From positions 1 to 10,016 of the forward strand of contig JBDREA010000042.1 in assembly GCA_043820265.1 (NCBI GenBank): a DNA stretch of 10,016 nt, given 5' to 3'. Shown here one piece after another: positions 1-5,298 of the stretch. Origin of the DNA: JBDREA01 sp043820265. GTDB taxonomy: Archaea; Altiarchaeota; Altiarchaeia; IMC4; JBDREA01. Position numbers and translations under genes: made by a program. Positions within the stretch are counted from its first letter, which is position 1; each line of letters opens with the position of its first letter. The notes beneath the pieces are model-generated. The model ran no database searches and had not been told where the DNA came from. It saw nothing but the letters and a program-made list of their open reading frames with translations.

Positions 1-654
1 AACCTTGGTTATTGTTCTAGACGGCAGGCAGAGGAACTGATACGGGCTGGGCGGGTGAAGGTCAATGGGGAAACAGTAACTGTTGGAGGTAAAGCTTCGG
101 AGACTGATGTCATAACTGTTGACGGTAAAGTTGTTAAGGGAGAGGATATGGTATATTTGATGTTTCATAAGCCTACTGGTTGTGTTACAGCCGTGAGAGA
201 TCCTAGGGACAAGACGGTAATGGACTATCTCAGGATAAAGGAGAGGGTTTTTCCCATAGGCAGACTTGACCGTGACACCTCGGGAATACTTCTTCTGACA
301 AACGATGGCGATTTTGCAAATAGTGTCATGCACCCCAGATATGAAGTGAAAAAGAGGTATGTCGTAATGCTTGATAAACCTGTGAAGCAGGATGTGAAAA
401 GAAAAATTGAACGCGGCATTACACTTGAGGATGGAAAAACAGCACCTGCAAAATCAAACATCCTAGCGGAAAATACCCTGGACATCACAATACATGAGGG
501 AAAAAACAGGATAATCCGGAGGATGATGAAGGCGTTAGGCTATAACGTAAAAACCCTAGAGAGGGTCTCAATCGGAAACCTCAAACTTGGAACACTAAAA
601 CCGGGAGAATACAGGAATCTAACAAAAAACGAGATCACCCAGATATTCAAATAA
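1..654 (+). CDS. RsuA/RluB-family rRNA pseudouridine synthase (5' truncated by window edge)
   Basis: Probably isomerises a specific uridine of rRNA to pseudouridine. The frame is open from base 1, so the true start lies upstream. The first visible residues, including CSRRQAEELIRAGRVKVNG, are the end of an S4 RNA-binding domain (visible residues about 1-50). The catalytic domain follows, with the family signature GRLDRDTSG at visible residues 87-95; the first Asp (codon 268-270) matches the RsuA/RluB nucleophile. Later family features are the HPRYEVKKRY segment and the NRIIRRMMKALGY segment. 217 residues are visible, nearly the whole usual length of about 230-250. A GTG at 55 could be mistaken for the start but would remove most of the S4 domain. 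This subfamily is mainly bacterial, so an archaeal copy suggests old transfer (inference). The exact target (16S or 23S rRNA) cannot be read from the sequence. Confidence 0.93.
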   Translation, partial: NLGYCSRRQAEELIRAGRVKVNGETVTVGGKASETDVITVDGKVVKGEDMVYLMFHKPTGCVTAVRDPRDKTVMDYLRIKERVFPIGRLDRDTSGILLLTNDGDFANSVMHPRYEVKKRYVVMLDKPVKQDVKRKIERGITLEDGKTAPAKSNILAENTLDITIHEGKNRIIRRMMKALGYNVKTLERVSIGNLKLGTLKPGEYRNLTKNEITQIFK

Positions 655-691
655 TCAAACCCTCAGGAGTCTATACCAAAGATTTTAAAAA

Positions 692-753
692 TTGAAAAAA
701 AGAGATAAAACTAAAAAGATCACTAAACCCCACTCAAACTCCAAAAAAGAAAA
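692..753 (-). terminator. T-tract terminator region after the tRNA cluster
   Basis: Read on the minus strand, the tRNA-like fragment at 757 is followed by T-rich runs (a T4-C-T6 tract at 743-753 and a T7 tract at 695-701). Archaeal RNA polymerase terminates on such tracts, so this probably ends the minus-strand tRNA transcript. It also lies just downstream of the convergent plus-strand pseudouridine synthase stop. No gene is visible between 655 and 756. Confidence 0.45.
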
Positions 754-756
754 CCT

Positions 757-824
757 TGCCGAAGGCGGGACTCGAAGAATAAGTTTTACATTTTTAACAC
801 GCCCCTTATAAGGGCCGAACTCGC
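757..824 (-). pseudogene. tRNA 3'-end fragment (T-loop and acceptor) with a possible T-loop insertion
   Basis: On the minus strand, TTCGAGT (776-770) is a typical T-loop. It is followed by CCCGC (T-stem 3' strand), CTTCGGC (acceptor 3' strand) and discriminator A at 757. The expected T-stem 5' strand does not precede it directly. A near match, GCGAG, lies at 824-820, and TTCG follows it and recurs at 776-773. A 43-nt insertion (819-777) in the T-loop would restore a T-arm with one A.C mismatch. No acceptor 5' strand GCCGAAG was found upstream on this strand, so a complete tRNA cannot be assembled here. It could be a tRNA remnant (for example an old integration scar), a 3' tRNA half, or chance similarity. 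Low confidence. Confidence 0.3.
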
Positions 825-890
825 AACCTGAGTTACTAGACAAGGAAAGAGTATCCCCAATTCTGAAATCGCTATGCTGCGGGCTTTTTT

Positions 891-1020
891 CGCCTTGGAC
901 AGGACTTGAACCTGCGACCATCCGATTCCTGCAACCTGTTTTTCCGTGAACGCTTTTGCGGCTCAGAGGCCGGAAAAGGGTTCTAACAGTCGGATGCTCT
1001 ACCAACTGAGCTACCAAGGC
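891..1020 (-). tRNA. tRNA-Asn(GUU) with a 57-nt canonical intron
   Basis: Exon 1 (1020-984) and exon 2 (926-891) fold into a full cloverleaf. The acceptor is GCCTTGG/CCAAGGC with discriminator G, the D-stem GCTC/GAGC, the anticodon stem TCCGA/TCGGA, and the T-stem GCAGG/CCTGT around loop TTCAAGT. The anticodon loop reads CTGTTAA after splicing, giving anticodon GUU. The intron lies between positions 37 and 38, the canonical archaeal site. CCA is not encoded. The upstream AT-rich stretch at 1051-1058 lies about 35 nt from the mature 5' end and could be its TATA box, although it overlaps the tRNA-Tyr-like remnant. Confidence 0.93.
927..983 (-). other. Archaeal tRNA intron with bulge-helix-bulge motif
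   Basis: The splice junctions form a textbook bulge-helix-bulge. The anticodon stem TCCGA/TCGGA is followed by a 3-nt bulge GAA on the 3' side. Next come the 4-bp helix CTGT/GCAG (one G.U pair), a 3-nt bulge TAG on the 5' side, and the intron helix AACC/GGTT. Cutting after the second base of each bulge removes 983-927 (57 nt) and leaves A37 joined to A38. The tRNA splicing endonuclease (EndA) would process it. Confidence 0.85.
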
Positions 1021-1056
1021 ATACTTTAACACTAACTATTGAGACCCTTGAATAAA

Positions 1057-1201
1057 TTACAGTCGGATGCTCCACGACAAAACGCTACCCGTTTTGTGTG
1101 CCCTAAGAAGGCTTTGCCTTCTTGGGCGCAACATCGACGAATTCGATGTTAGCGCGCCAAAACCCTCCGGGTTTTGAGCGTACCAACTGAGCTACAAAGG
1201 G
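1057..1201 (-). tRNA. tRNA-Tyr(GUA)-like 5' part, interrupted at the D-loop and lacking a 3' half
   Basis: Minus-strand elements in order: acceptor 5' strand CCCTTTG (1201-1195), TA, D-stem GCTC, D-loop AGTTGGTA, a 108-nt insertion (1180-1073), D-stem GAGC, A26, anticodon stem TCCGA and loop start CTGTAA with anticodon GUA. C1 fits archaeal tRNA-Tyr, whose identity pair is C1-G72. After the loop the sequence becomes TTTATTCAAGGG and no TCGGA, T-arm or full CAAAGGG follows before tRNA-Asn begins at 1020. The D and anticodon arms match the neighbouring tRNA-Asn closely. Options are a decayed pseudogene, a 5' half that is trans-spliced to a distant 3' half, or a gene with an intron whose 3' exon is not here. 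The identity of the 5' elements is clear; function is uncertain. Confidence 0.55.
1073..1180. repeat. Four-hairpin insertion in the D-loop of a tRNA-Tyr-like sequence
   Basis: The 108-nt insert is almost entirely palindromic. In plus-strand order: hairpin CAAAACG/CGTTTTG (1078-1084 with 1090-1096, plus outer CAC/GTG); hairpin CCC(T)AAGAAGGC/GCCTTCTTGGG (1101-1112 with 1116-1126); hairpin CGCAACATCGA/TCGATGTT(A)GCG (1127-1137 with 1143-1154); hairpin CAAAACCC/GGGTTTTG (1158-1165 with 1169-1176). Loops are 3-5 nt and there is almost no spacer. The outer two hairpins share the CAAAAC arm. I could not draw a convincing bulge-helix-bulge at its ends, so it is not obviously a normal tRNA intron. 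It may be a palindromic mobile or REP-like element. Confidence 0.7.
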
Positions 1202-1228
1202 AAAACTTAGGCTAATTGACTAAGTTTT
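1202..1228 (-). terminator. Hairpin between rpl15e and the tRNA-like gene
   Basis: AAAACTTAG (1202-1210) and CTAAGTTTT (1220-1228) form a perfect 9-bp stem with a 9-nt loop. On the minus strand it follows rpl15e and ends directly against the first base of the tRNA-Tyr-like sequence. It could terminate or process the rpl15e transcript, or help release the tRNA 5' end. Confidence 0.45.
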
Positions 1229-1240
1229 TTCTTTTCCGCC

Positions 1241-1272
1241 AACGCTTTTCTTTTTTTAAAAAGAAAAGGGTT
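1241..1272. terminator. Long A/T hairpin just past the rpl15e stop
   Basis: CTTTTCTTTTT (1245-1255) pairs perfectly with AAAAAGAAAAG (1258-1268) across a 2-nt loop. The stem extends by AAC/GTT after one G.G mismatch. It lies 2 nt past the rpl15e stop codon on the minus strand. Its position suggests a transcript-end structure for rpl15e, though RNA hairpins are not the usual archaeal termination signal. Confidence 0.45.
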
Positions 1273-1274
1273 GT

Positions 1275-1880
1275 TTATTTTGCTCTTCGTCCTTTGGCTC
1301 GTAGGCTGGGTCGGACTTTTTCTGCGCCTTTTCCGCGTTTTCTTTGGCCTCGGCCTTTGGTTCCTGCGGGAGTTAGTCCTCGAAGCGATCGTTTCCTGTG
1401 GCTTCCAGAAGCAATCCAGCCGATGTCTCGGTCCGTTTTTATTGCTGGATGGCTGGGATCGGCTAATACGACTTCGTGCCAGATGAATTGGCCGTCGGCG
1501 AAGACCCAGTAGCTTCCCAGGACTTCGAGGTTGGGAAAACGCTTGTTTACGCGTTCTTCGGCCATGCGCTGAATTGACTTGTTGGGAGTGATTTTGTTGA
1601 CTCCCATTCTTTTGGGTTTTCGTCCTCGGGATGGGCGGGATTTTCGCATTCCGCCCCGGCGAACTCGGATTCGCGCGACGACTAACCCTTGTTTGGCCTT
1701 GTATCCGAAGCCTCGGGCCCTGTCGATTCTGGTCGGGTGCTCAAGGCGTACGATTGTCGGCCCCCTGCGCCATGCGATTTTACGTTCCGAAATTAACTCT
1801 TTTAGTTCCTTGTTCTCTTTTTTCTTAATCTTAGCGCGAAGGCTTTTATGAGCCTCCTTAACATATTTCAAGTATCCCAT
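1275..1880 (-). CDS. rpl15e: Large ribosomal subunit protein L15e
   Basis: Protein of the large ribosomal subunit found in archaea and eukaryotes. The 201-residue basic product begins MGYLKYVKEAHKS and carries the typical WRRGPTIVRLEHPTRIDRAR, GYKAKQG and RVRRGG segments, NKRFPNLEVLGSYWV in the middle, and an Arg/Lys-rich tail. Length is normal for the family. The ATG at 1878-1880 is preceded by a GGAG ribosome-binding site nine bases upstream. It is divergent from the GTPase operon and is followed by two hairpins and then tRNA sequences on the same strand, so cotranscription with the tRNA cluster cannot be excluded. Confidence 0.98.
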   Translation of the reverse strand: MGYLKYVKEAHKSLRAKIKKKENKELKELISERKIAWRRGPTIVRLEHPTRIDRARGFGYKAKQGLVVARIRVRRGGMRKSRPSRGRKPKRMGVNKITPNKSIQRMAEERVNKRFPNLEVLGSYWVFADGQFIWHEVVLADPSHPAIKTDRDIGWIASGSHRKRSLRGLTPAGTKGRGQRKRGKGAEKVRPSLRAKGRRAK

Positions 1881-1974
1881 TTTTATATCTCCGAGTCTCC
1901 CTTATTGTTGGATTCTAGCCGCCAGCGGGCTAACATCTCCGGCCCAAATAGTGCAATTGGGGTTTGCGGGAGAA

Positions 1975-1984
1975 CTTTATAAGG
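1975..1984 (-). promoter_or_regulatory. Probable TATA box for rpl15e
   Basis: On the minus strand CCTTATAAAG is a good archaeal TATA-like box. Initiation about 25 nt downstream would give a leader of roughly 70 nt before the rpl15e ATG, long for an archaeal mRNA. The leader holds GC-rich pairing potential (GGGC with GCCC, AGCC with GGCT), so a structured regulatory leader is possible. Inferred only from sequence and spacing. Confidence 0.4.
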
Positions 1985-2093
1985 TTGATTGACTAGGTAG
2001 GATAAATATAAAAAGAGTGTGAACGCGTTTTGTTATTTGATGCTTGGAGTTTGTATGGTTCTGGATTTCTCAGGGATAGTGTAAAACGTTTCG

Positions 2094-2102
2094 TATTTAT
2101 AG
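2094..2102 (+). promoter_or_regulatory. Probable TATA box for the GTPase operon
   Basis: TATTTATAG at 2094-2102 would place transcription initiation near 2124, giving a leader of about 20 nt before the GTG start at 2146. A second AT-rich box (AAATATAAAA, 2004-2013) lies further upstream and could be an alternative promoter with a leader above 100 nt. The 265-bp gap between the divergent rpl15e and GTPase genes shows no other gene. Confidence 0.35.
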
Positions 2103-2127
2103 TTCCCTCGACTAATTTTTTGTATTC

Positions 2128-2147
2128 GTTTAAGGGTGTTTAAGGGT
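2128..2147 (+). repeat. Tandem 10-bp repeat at the GTPase translation start
   Basis: GTTTAAGGGT occurs twice back to back (2128-2137 and 2138-2147). The first copy puts AAGGG about nine bases ahead of the GTG start at 2146, where it can serve as a ribosome-binding site. The second copy runs into the start codon itself. This may be a small duplication or a control site at the start. Confidence 0.6.
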
Positions 2148-2769
2148 GCCATTTAAAAAATTGTTCAGCTGGTTTAGGGGAATCTTCGGGAAAAAGAAGA
2201 TTATCCGACTTGGATTCTATGGACCCCCTAATGCAGGAAAAACAACGCTAGCGAACAAGATTTCGGTTGACTGGACAGGGGAACCTGTGGGGGAGGTTTC
2301 TGAGGTGCCCCATGAAACCCGTGAAGTCCAGAAAAAAGAGCATGTCGTTGTGCGGTCGGGAAAACAAAAAATCGAGATGAATCTTCTCGATATGCCTGGA
2401 ATTGCGACTAAAATTGATTTCGAGGAATTTATTGAACACGGCATGTCGGTTGAAGAGGCACAGCAGCGTGCAAAGGAGGCGACTAAGGGCGTTATCGAAG
2501 CCATTAAGTGGCTTGAGAACGTTGATGTCGCATTGGTTATCATGGATTCCACGAAGGACCCCTACACCCAGGTGAACATCACGATAATAGGGAACTTGGA
2601 AGCAAGAGATATTCCAGTTATAATCGTAGCCAACAAAATAGATTTGAAGGAGGCAAAACCCGACGCCATAAAGGAGGCTTACCCCCAGCACCACGTGGTG
2701 GAGGTAAGCGGGCTAAAGGGAAGCCATATAGCAGAACTTTATAAATCGATTGCAAAACATTCGCGGTGA
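2146..2769 (+). CDS. Era-like small GTPase (archaeal Arv/Oap-type cluster)
   Basis: P-loop GTPase of 207 residues. G1 is GPPNAGKTT (residues 26-34), G3 is DMPG (82-85), G4 is NKID (163-166) and G5 is around VSGLKG (187-192). The N-terminus (residues 3-18, FKKLFSWFRGIFGKKK) is a basic amphipathic stretch that could touch membrane or RNA. The start is GTG at 2146, since no earlier in-frame start fits and the next Met lies past G1. The stop overlaps the ribosome-binding site of the next gene. Archaeal genomes often pair this GTPase with the DUF2073 and zinc-ribbon proteins found directly downstream, so the three probably act together. The biological role of the trio is not settled; from its family it is a molecular switch. 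Confidence 0.93.
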   Translation: MPFKKLFSWFRGIFGKKKIIRLGFYGPPNAGKTTLANKISVDWTGEPVGEVSEVPHETREVQKKEHVVVRSGKQKIEMNLLDMPGIATKIDFEEFIEHGMSVEEAQQRAKEATKGVIEAIKWLENVDVALVIMDSTKDPYTQVNITIIGNLEARDIPVIIVANKIDLKEAKPDAIKEAYPQHHVVEVSGLKGSHIAELYKSIAKHSR

Positions 2770-2776
2770 AACAAAG

Positions 2777-3136
2777 GTGGCCGAATTAGAGATAGAATTC
2801 ATATCAGCGGAAGTGCTTGAAAAGTCGGTGGAAGGAAAGATTCCGTTAATACTGGAAAAGATAAAAGCCAATAAGATTCTTGTCATAGAAGAATGTCTTT
2901 CCCCCCAGGAGGAGGCCGACCTCATAGAGGCCACTATGGAGGTTGTTGACAAAAAGTTTCCGGGAATCGAGGTTTCGACTTTAAGGGAGAAGTCGGAGTC
3001 AAGGTTCAAGGAAAAGTTGATAAGGTTTTTGGGGGGTAAAACCGGCGGACTGACTGTAGTCGGCCCCTCAAAGCTTGTCAAAAAAATAAAAAAGGAGCCT
3101 CAGCAGATATCCATGTTCGCTGAAGCAAACAAGTAG
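2777..3136 (+). CDS. DUF2073 (OapB/ArvB-type) archaeal protein
   Basis: 119-residue soluble protein of a conserved archaeal family that travels with the upstream GTPase. It shows the N-terminal AELEIEFIS strand, a LVIEECLSPQEEADLIEATM segment and the C-terminal family hallmark GGLTVVGPSKLVKKIKKEPQ followed by QISMF. I chose the GTG at 2777. It has a strong GGTGA ribosome-binding site at 2765-2769, 7 nt away, and starts just past the GTPase stop. An in-frame ATG at 2750 would extend it by nine residues into the GTPase gene without a good ribosome-binding site. Biochemical function unknown; likely partner or effector of the GTPase (inference from neighbourhood). Confidence 0.9.
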   Translation: MAELEIEFISAEVLEKSVEGKIPLILEKIKANKILVIEECLSPQEEADLIEATMEVVDKKFPGIEVSTLREKSESRFKEKLIRFLGGKTGGLTVVGPSKLVKKIKKEPQQISMFAEANK

Positions 3137-3139
3137 GAG

Positions 3140-3520
3140 ATGCCACATAAATGCGTACGCTGCGGAATCATCTATGATGAGGGAAGCAGCGAGCTTCTGG
3201 AGGGTTGCAGCTGCGGAGCGCGGGTGTTCATGTATCTCAGGGAGCGCCCCGGGAAGAGTCCAGAACAGCTGAAGGCCGAACTTGAAGCGAAAACGATAGC
3301 AAAAAAGGATGTTGACTGGATCGAAAGCGAATTCGGAGACAAATTAAACAAAGAAAAAAGGACGATTCACTTGGATGTCGAAAACCTTAGGCGTGTGGCT
3401 GAGGGAGTGTTTGAGCTGGACCTGGCCTCGCTTATGAGCGGCAAACCAATCGTTGTAAAGGCGCGGGAGGGTGTATATTACATTGATGTGCCTTACGCTA
3501 TGAAGAAGAGGAGGAAGTGA
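3140..3520 (+). CDS. Zn-ribbon protein, OapC/ArvC type (DUF2072)
   Basis: 126 residues. The N-terminal zinc ribbon has CVRC at residues 5-8 and CSC at 23-25, giving four zinc-binding cysteines. A C-terminal domain of about 50 residues (VENLRRVAEGVFELDLASLM...GVYYIDV) follows. This layout is the archaeal family associated with the Era-like GTPase and DUF2073 protein immediately upstream. The ATG is 3 nt past the DUF2073 stop, and GGAG directly abuts the start codon with no spacer, so translation probably depends on coupling with the upstream gene. Role unknown beyond membership in the GTPase cluster. Confidence 0.9.
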   Translation: MPHKCVRCGIIYDEGSSELLEGCSCGARVFMYLRERPGKSPEQLKAELEAKTIAKKDVDWIESEFGDKLNKEKRTIHLDVENLRRVAEGVFELDLASLMSGKPIVVKAREGVYYIDVPYAMKKRRK

Positions 3521-3522
3521 GG

Positions 3523-4857
3523 ATGGCTATTCACCCGATTGATTTCAGATATGGAAGAGCTGAAGTACAGGATCTTTTTACTGAAGAGGCGAAACTGCAG
3601 TATATGCTGGAAGTCGAAGCGGCGTTAGCCCAAGCTCAGGCGAAAGTCGGAGACATCCCTAAGAAGGCGGCAGGTGAGATTTCTAAAAAAGCGAACACGA
3701 AGATAGTGAAACTGAAAAGAGTCAAGGCAATAGAGGATGTAATCCACCACGACATCATGGCGGTCGTAAAAGCCCTCGCAGAAAAATGCGGACCATCTGG
3801 CGGCTTCGTTCACTTGGGTGCTACCTCAAACGACATCATCGACACATCCACTGCGTTGCAGCTGAAAGACTTTATGAAAATTCTTGAATCAGATTTGAAA
3901 AAACTCAAGGAAGTTCTACTCAAACAAACCAAGACTCATAAAAAAACGGTTTGCATCGGCCGGACCCACGGTCAACATGCTGTTCCCACAACGTTTGGTT
4001 TGAAGTTCGCCATCTGGGCTTCGGAAGTCGAGCGCCACATCCAGCGTGTCGCAGAGATCAAACCTAGGATTCTTGTAGGGCAGATGACGGGAGCAGTCGG
4101 GACTCAGTCGGCTCTGGGGCCGAATGCAATGCGCGTCCAGGCCGAGACGATGAGGATTCTTGGATTGAATTCCGTGCTTGTCTCGAATCAGGTCATCCAG
4201 CGAGACCGCCTCGCAGAGTTCCTCTTTGAACTGGCTTTGATTTCTGCGAGCCTTGACAAGTTTGCGATCGAGATAAGAAACCTTCAGAGAACCGAAATCG
4301 CAGAAGTTGCCGAGGGATTCAAGAAAAAACAGGTGGGCTCTTCAACTATGCCTCACAAAAGAAATCCTATCTTGGCCGAACGAATAAGCGGATTATCGAG
4401 GGTTGTTATCGCCAACGCTTCTTGTGGCTTGAAAAACATCCCGCTCTGGCATGAAAGAGACCTTTCGAATTCCAGCTGCGAACGGGTCATCATCCCGGAA
4501 TCATGCATTCTATCTGATTACATCCTGAATCTTTCGATCAACTTACTGTCCAATTTAGTCTTCAACTACGAGGCAATCGAGCGGAATCTGAATTTTAGCC
4601 AAGGCAGGATAATGGCGGAATCTGTCATGGTAAAACTTGTTGAAGAAGGATTAGGAAGGCAGAAAGCCCATGCACTTGTGAGAGACTGCGCAATGGAGAG
4701 TTTCGCGAAAAATCGTCCCATGAAGGAGTTCCTGCTCAAGGATAAAACTATCACAAAATACCTTACAGAAAAACAGATTGAATCAGCCCTTGATCCGCAC
4801 AAATACATCGGCACGGCGGAAAAGCAGGTCGAAAAAGCTTTAAGGGTACTAAGGTAA
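3523..4857 (+). CDS. purB: Adenylosuccinate lyase
   Basis: Cleaves SAICAR to AICAR and adenylosuccinate to AMP, releasing fumarate in both steps of purine synthesis. The 444-residue product starts MAIHPIDFRYG, as archaeal PurB proteins do. Visible landmarks are the TSNDIIDT segment, the RTHGQHAVPTTFG segment with its catalytic-region histidine, and the superfamily signature GSSTMPHKRNPILAER with the mobile catalytic serine loop. I prefer ATG 3523 over the GTG at 3517, which overlaps the previous gene's stop; a GAGGAAG ribosome-binding site precedes it. The TAA is followed without a gap by the deaminase ATG, so the nucleotide genes form the tail of the GTPase operon. Confidence 0.98.
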   Translation: MAIHPIDFRYGRAEVQDLFTEEAKLQYMLEVEAALAQAQAKVGDIPKKAAGEISKKANTKIVKLKRVKAIEDVIHHDIMAVVKALAEKCGPSGGFVHLGATSNDIIDTSTALQLKDFMKILESDLKKLKEVLLKQTKTHKKTVCIGRTHGQHAVPTTFGLKFAIWASEVERHIQRVAEIKPRILVGQMTGAVGTQSALGPNAMRVQAETMRILGLNSVLVSNQVIQRDRLAEFLFELALISASLDKFAIEIRNLQRTEIAEVAEGFKKKQVGSSTMPHKRNPILAERISGLSRVVIANASCGLKNIPLWHERDLSNSSCERVIIPESCILSDYILNLSINLLSNLVFNYEAIERNLNFSQGRIMAESVMVKLVEEGLGRQKAHALVRDCAMESFAKNRPMKEFLLKDKTITKYLTEKQIESALDPHKYIGTAEKQVEKALRVLR

Positions 4858-5298
4858 ATGGACCCGTTTCTTGAGGAGGCGTTGAAGGAGGCCAAGGAGG
4901 GACTAGCTGAGGGAGGAATTCCAATAGGTTCTGTTTTGGTATTTCATGGTGAGGAAATCATCGGCCGTGGGCACAATCGAAGAGTGCAGAAGGGCAGCGT
5001 AGTCCTTCACGCTGAAATGGATTGCCTTGAAAACGCCGGGCGGAGAACCGCAGAACAATACCGTCAATGCACCCTTTATACGACGCTCTCGCCTTGCAGC
5101 ATGTGCAGCGGAGCAGTCTTGCTCTATGGAATTCCGCGGGTTGTGATTGGAGAAAACAAGAACTTCGCAGGGGAAGAAGAACTTCTTAAAAGCAGGGGGG
5201 TAGAAGTTGAGATCTTGGATGACGAAGAATGTATAAAAATTCTAGCTGATTTCATCGAAGCAAATCCCGAACTCTGGAACGAAGACATTGGAAAATAG
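4858..5298 (+). CDS. Cytosine deaminase, yeast Fcy1-like (CDA fold)
   Basis: Zinc hydrolase of the cytidine-deaminase fold, 146 residues. HAE (His51, Glu53) and PCSMC (Cys80, Cys83) supply the zinc ligands and proton shuttle. The protein resembles yeast cytosine deaminase along its whole length. It has N40 in the RGHN segment, LENAG, TLYTTLSPC, the YGIPR-GEN-NF segment with Phe103, and the C-terminal tail PELWNEDIG with Trp140 and Asp143. In the yeast enzyme the equivalent Phe, Trp and Asp shape the cytosine pocket, which argues for free-base cytosine deamination (cytosine to uracil, pyrimidine salvage). A guanine or tRNA-adenosine deaminase remains possible without biochemistry. It starts immediately after purB, in one operon. 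Confidence 0.88.
   Translation: MDPFLEEALKEAKEGLAEGGIPIGSVLVFHGEEIIGRGHNRRVQKGSVVLHAEMDCLENAGRRTAEQYRQCTLYTTLSPCSMCSGAVLLYGIPRVVIGENKNFAGEEELLKSRGVEVEILDDEECIKILADFIEANPELWNEDIGK

Noticed and set aside
840..890. Start of a third complete tRNA on the minus strand
   Set aside because: No D-arm or acceptor partner for CTTCGGC could be found, so only the 3' fragment is reported.
685..1032. Minus-strand open frame of 115 codons over the tRNA region
   Set aside because: It translates tRNA-Asn and its intron and shows no protein family features.
1216..1851. Several plus-strand open frames opposite rpl15e
   Set aside because: They are antisense shadows caused by the Arg/Lys-rich codons of L15e.
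2030..2095. C/D-box guide RNA in the rpl15e-GTPase gap
   Set aside because: A TTGATG resembles box C but no proper CTGA box D lies at the right distance.
2750..2776. Upstream ATG start for the DUF2073 gene
   Set aside because: It overlaps the GTPase gene and has no ribosome-binding site, whereas GTG 2777 has GGTGA 7 nt before it.
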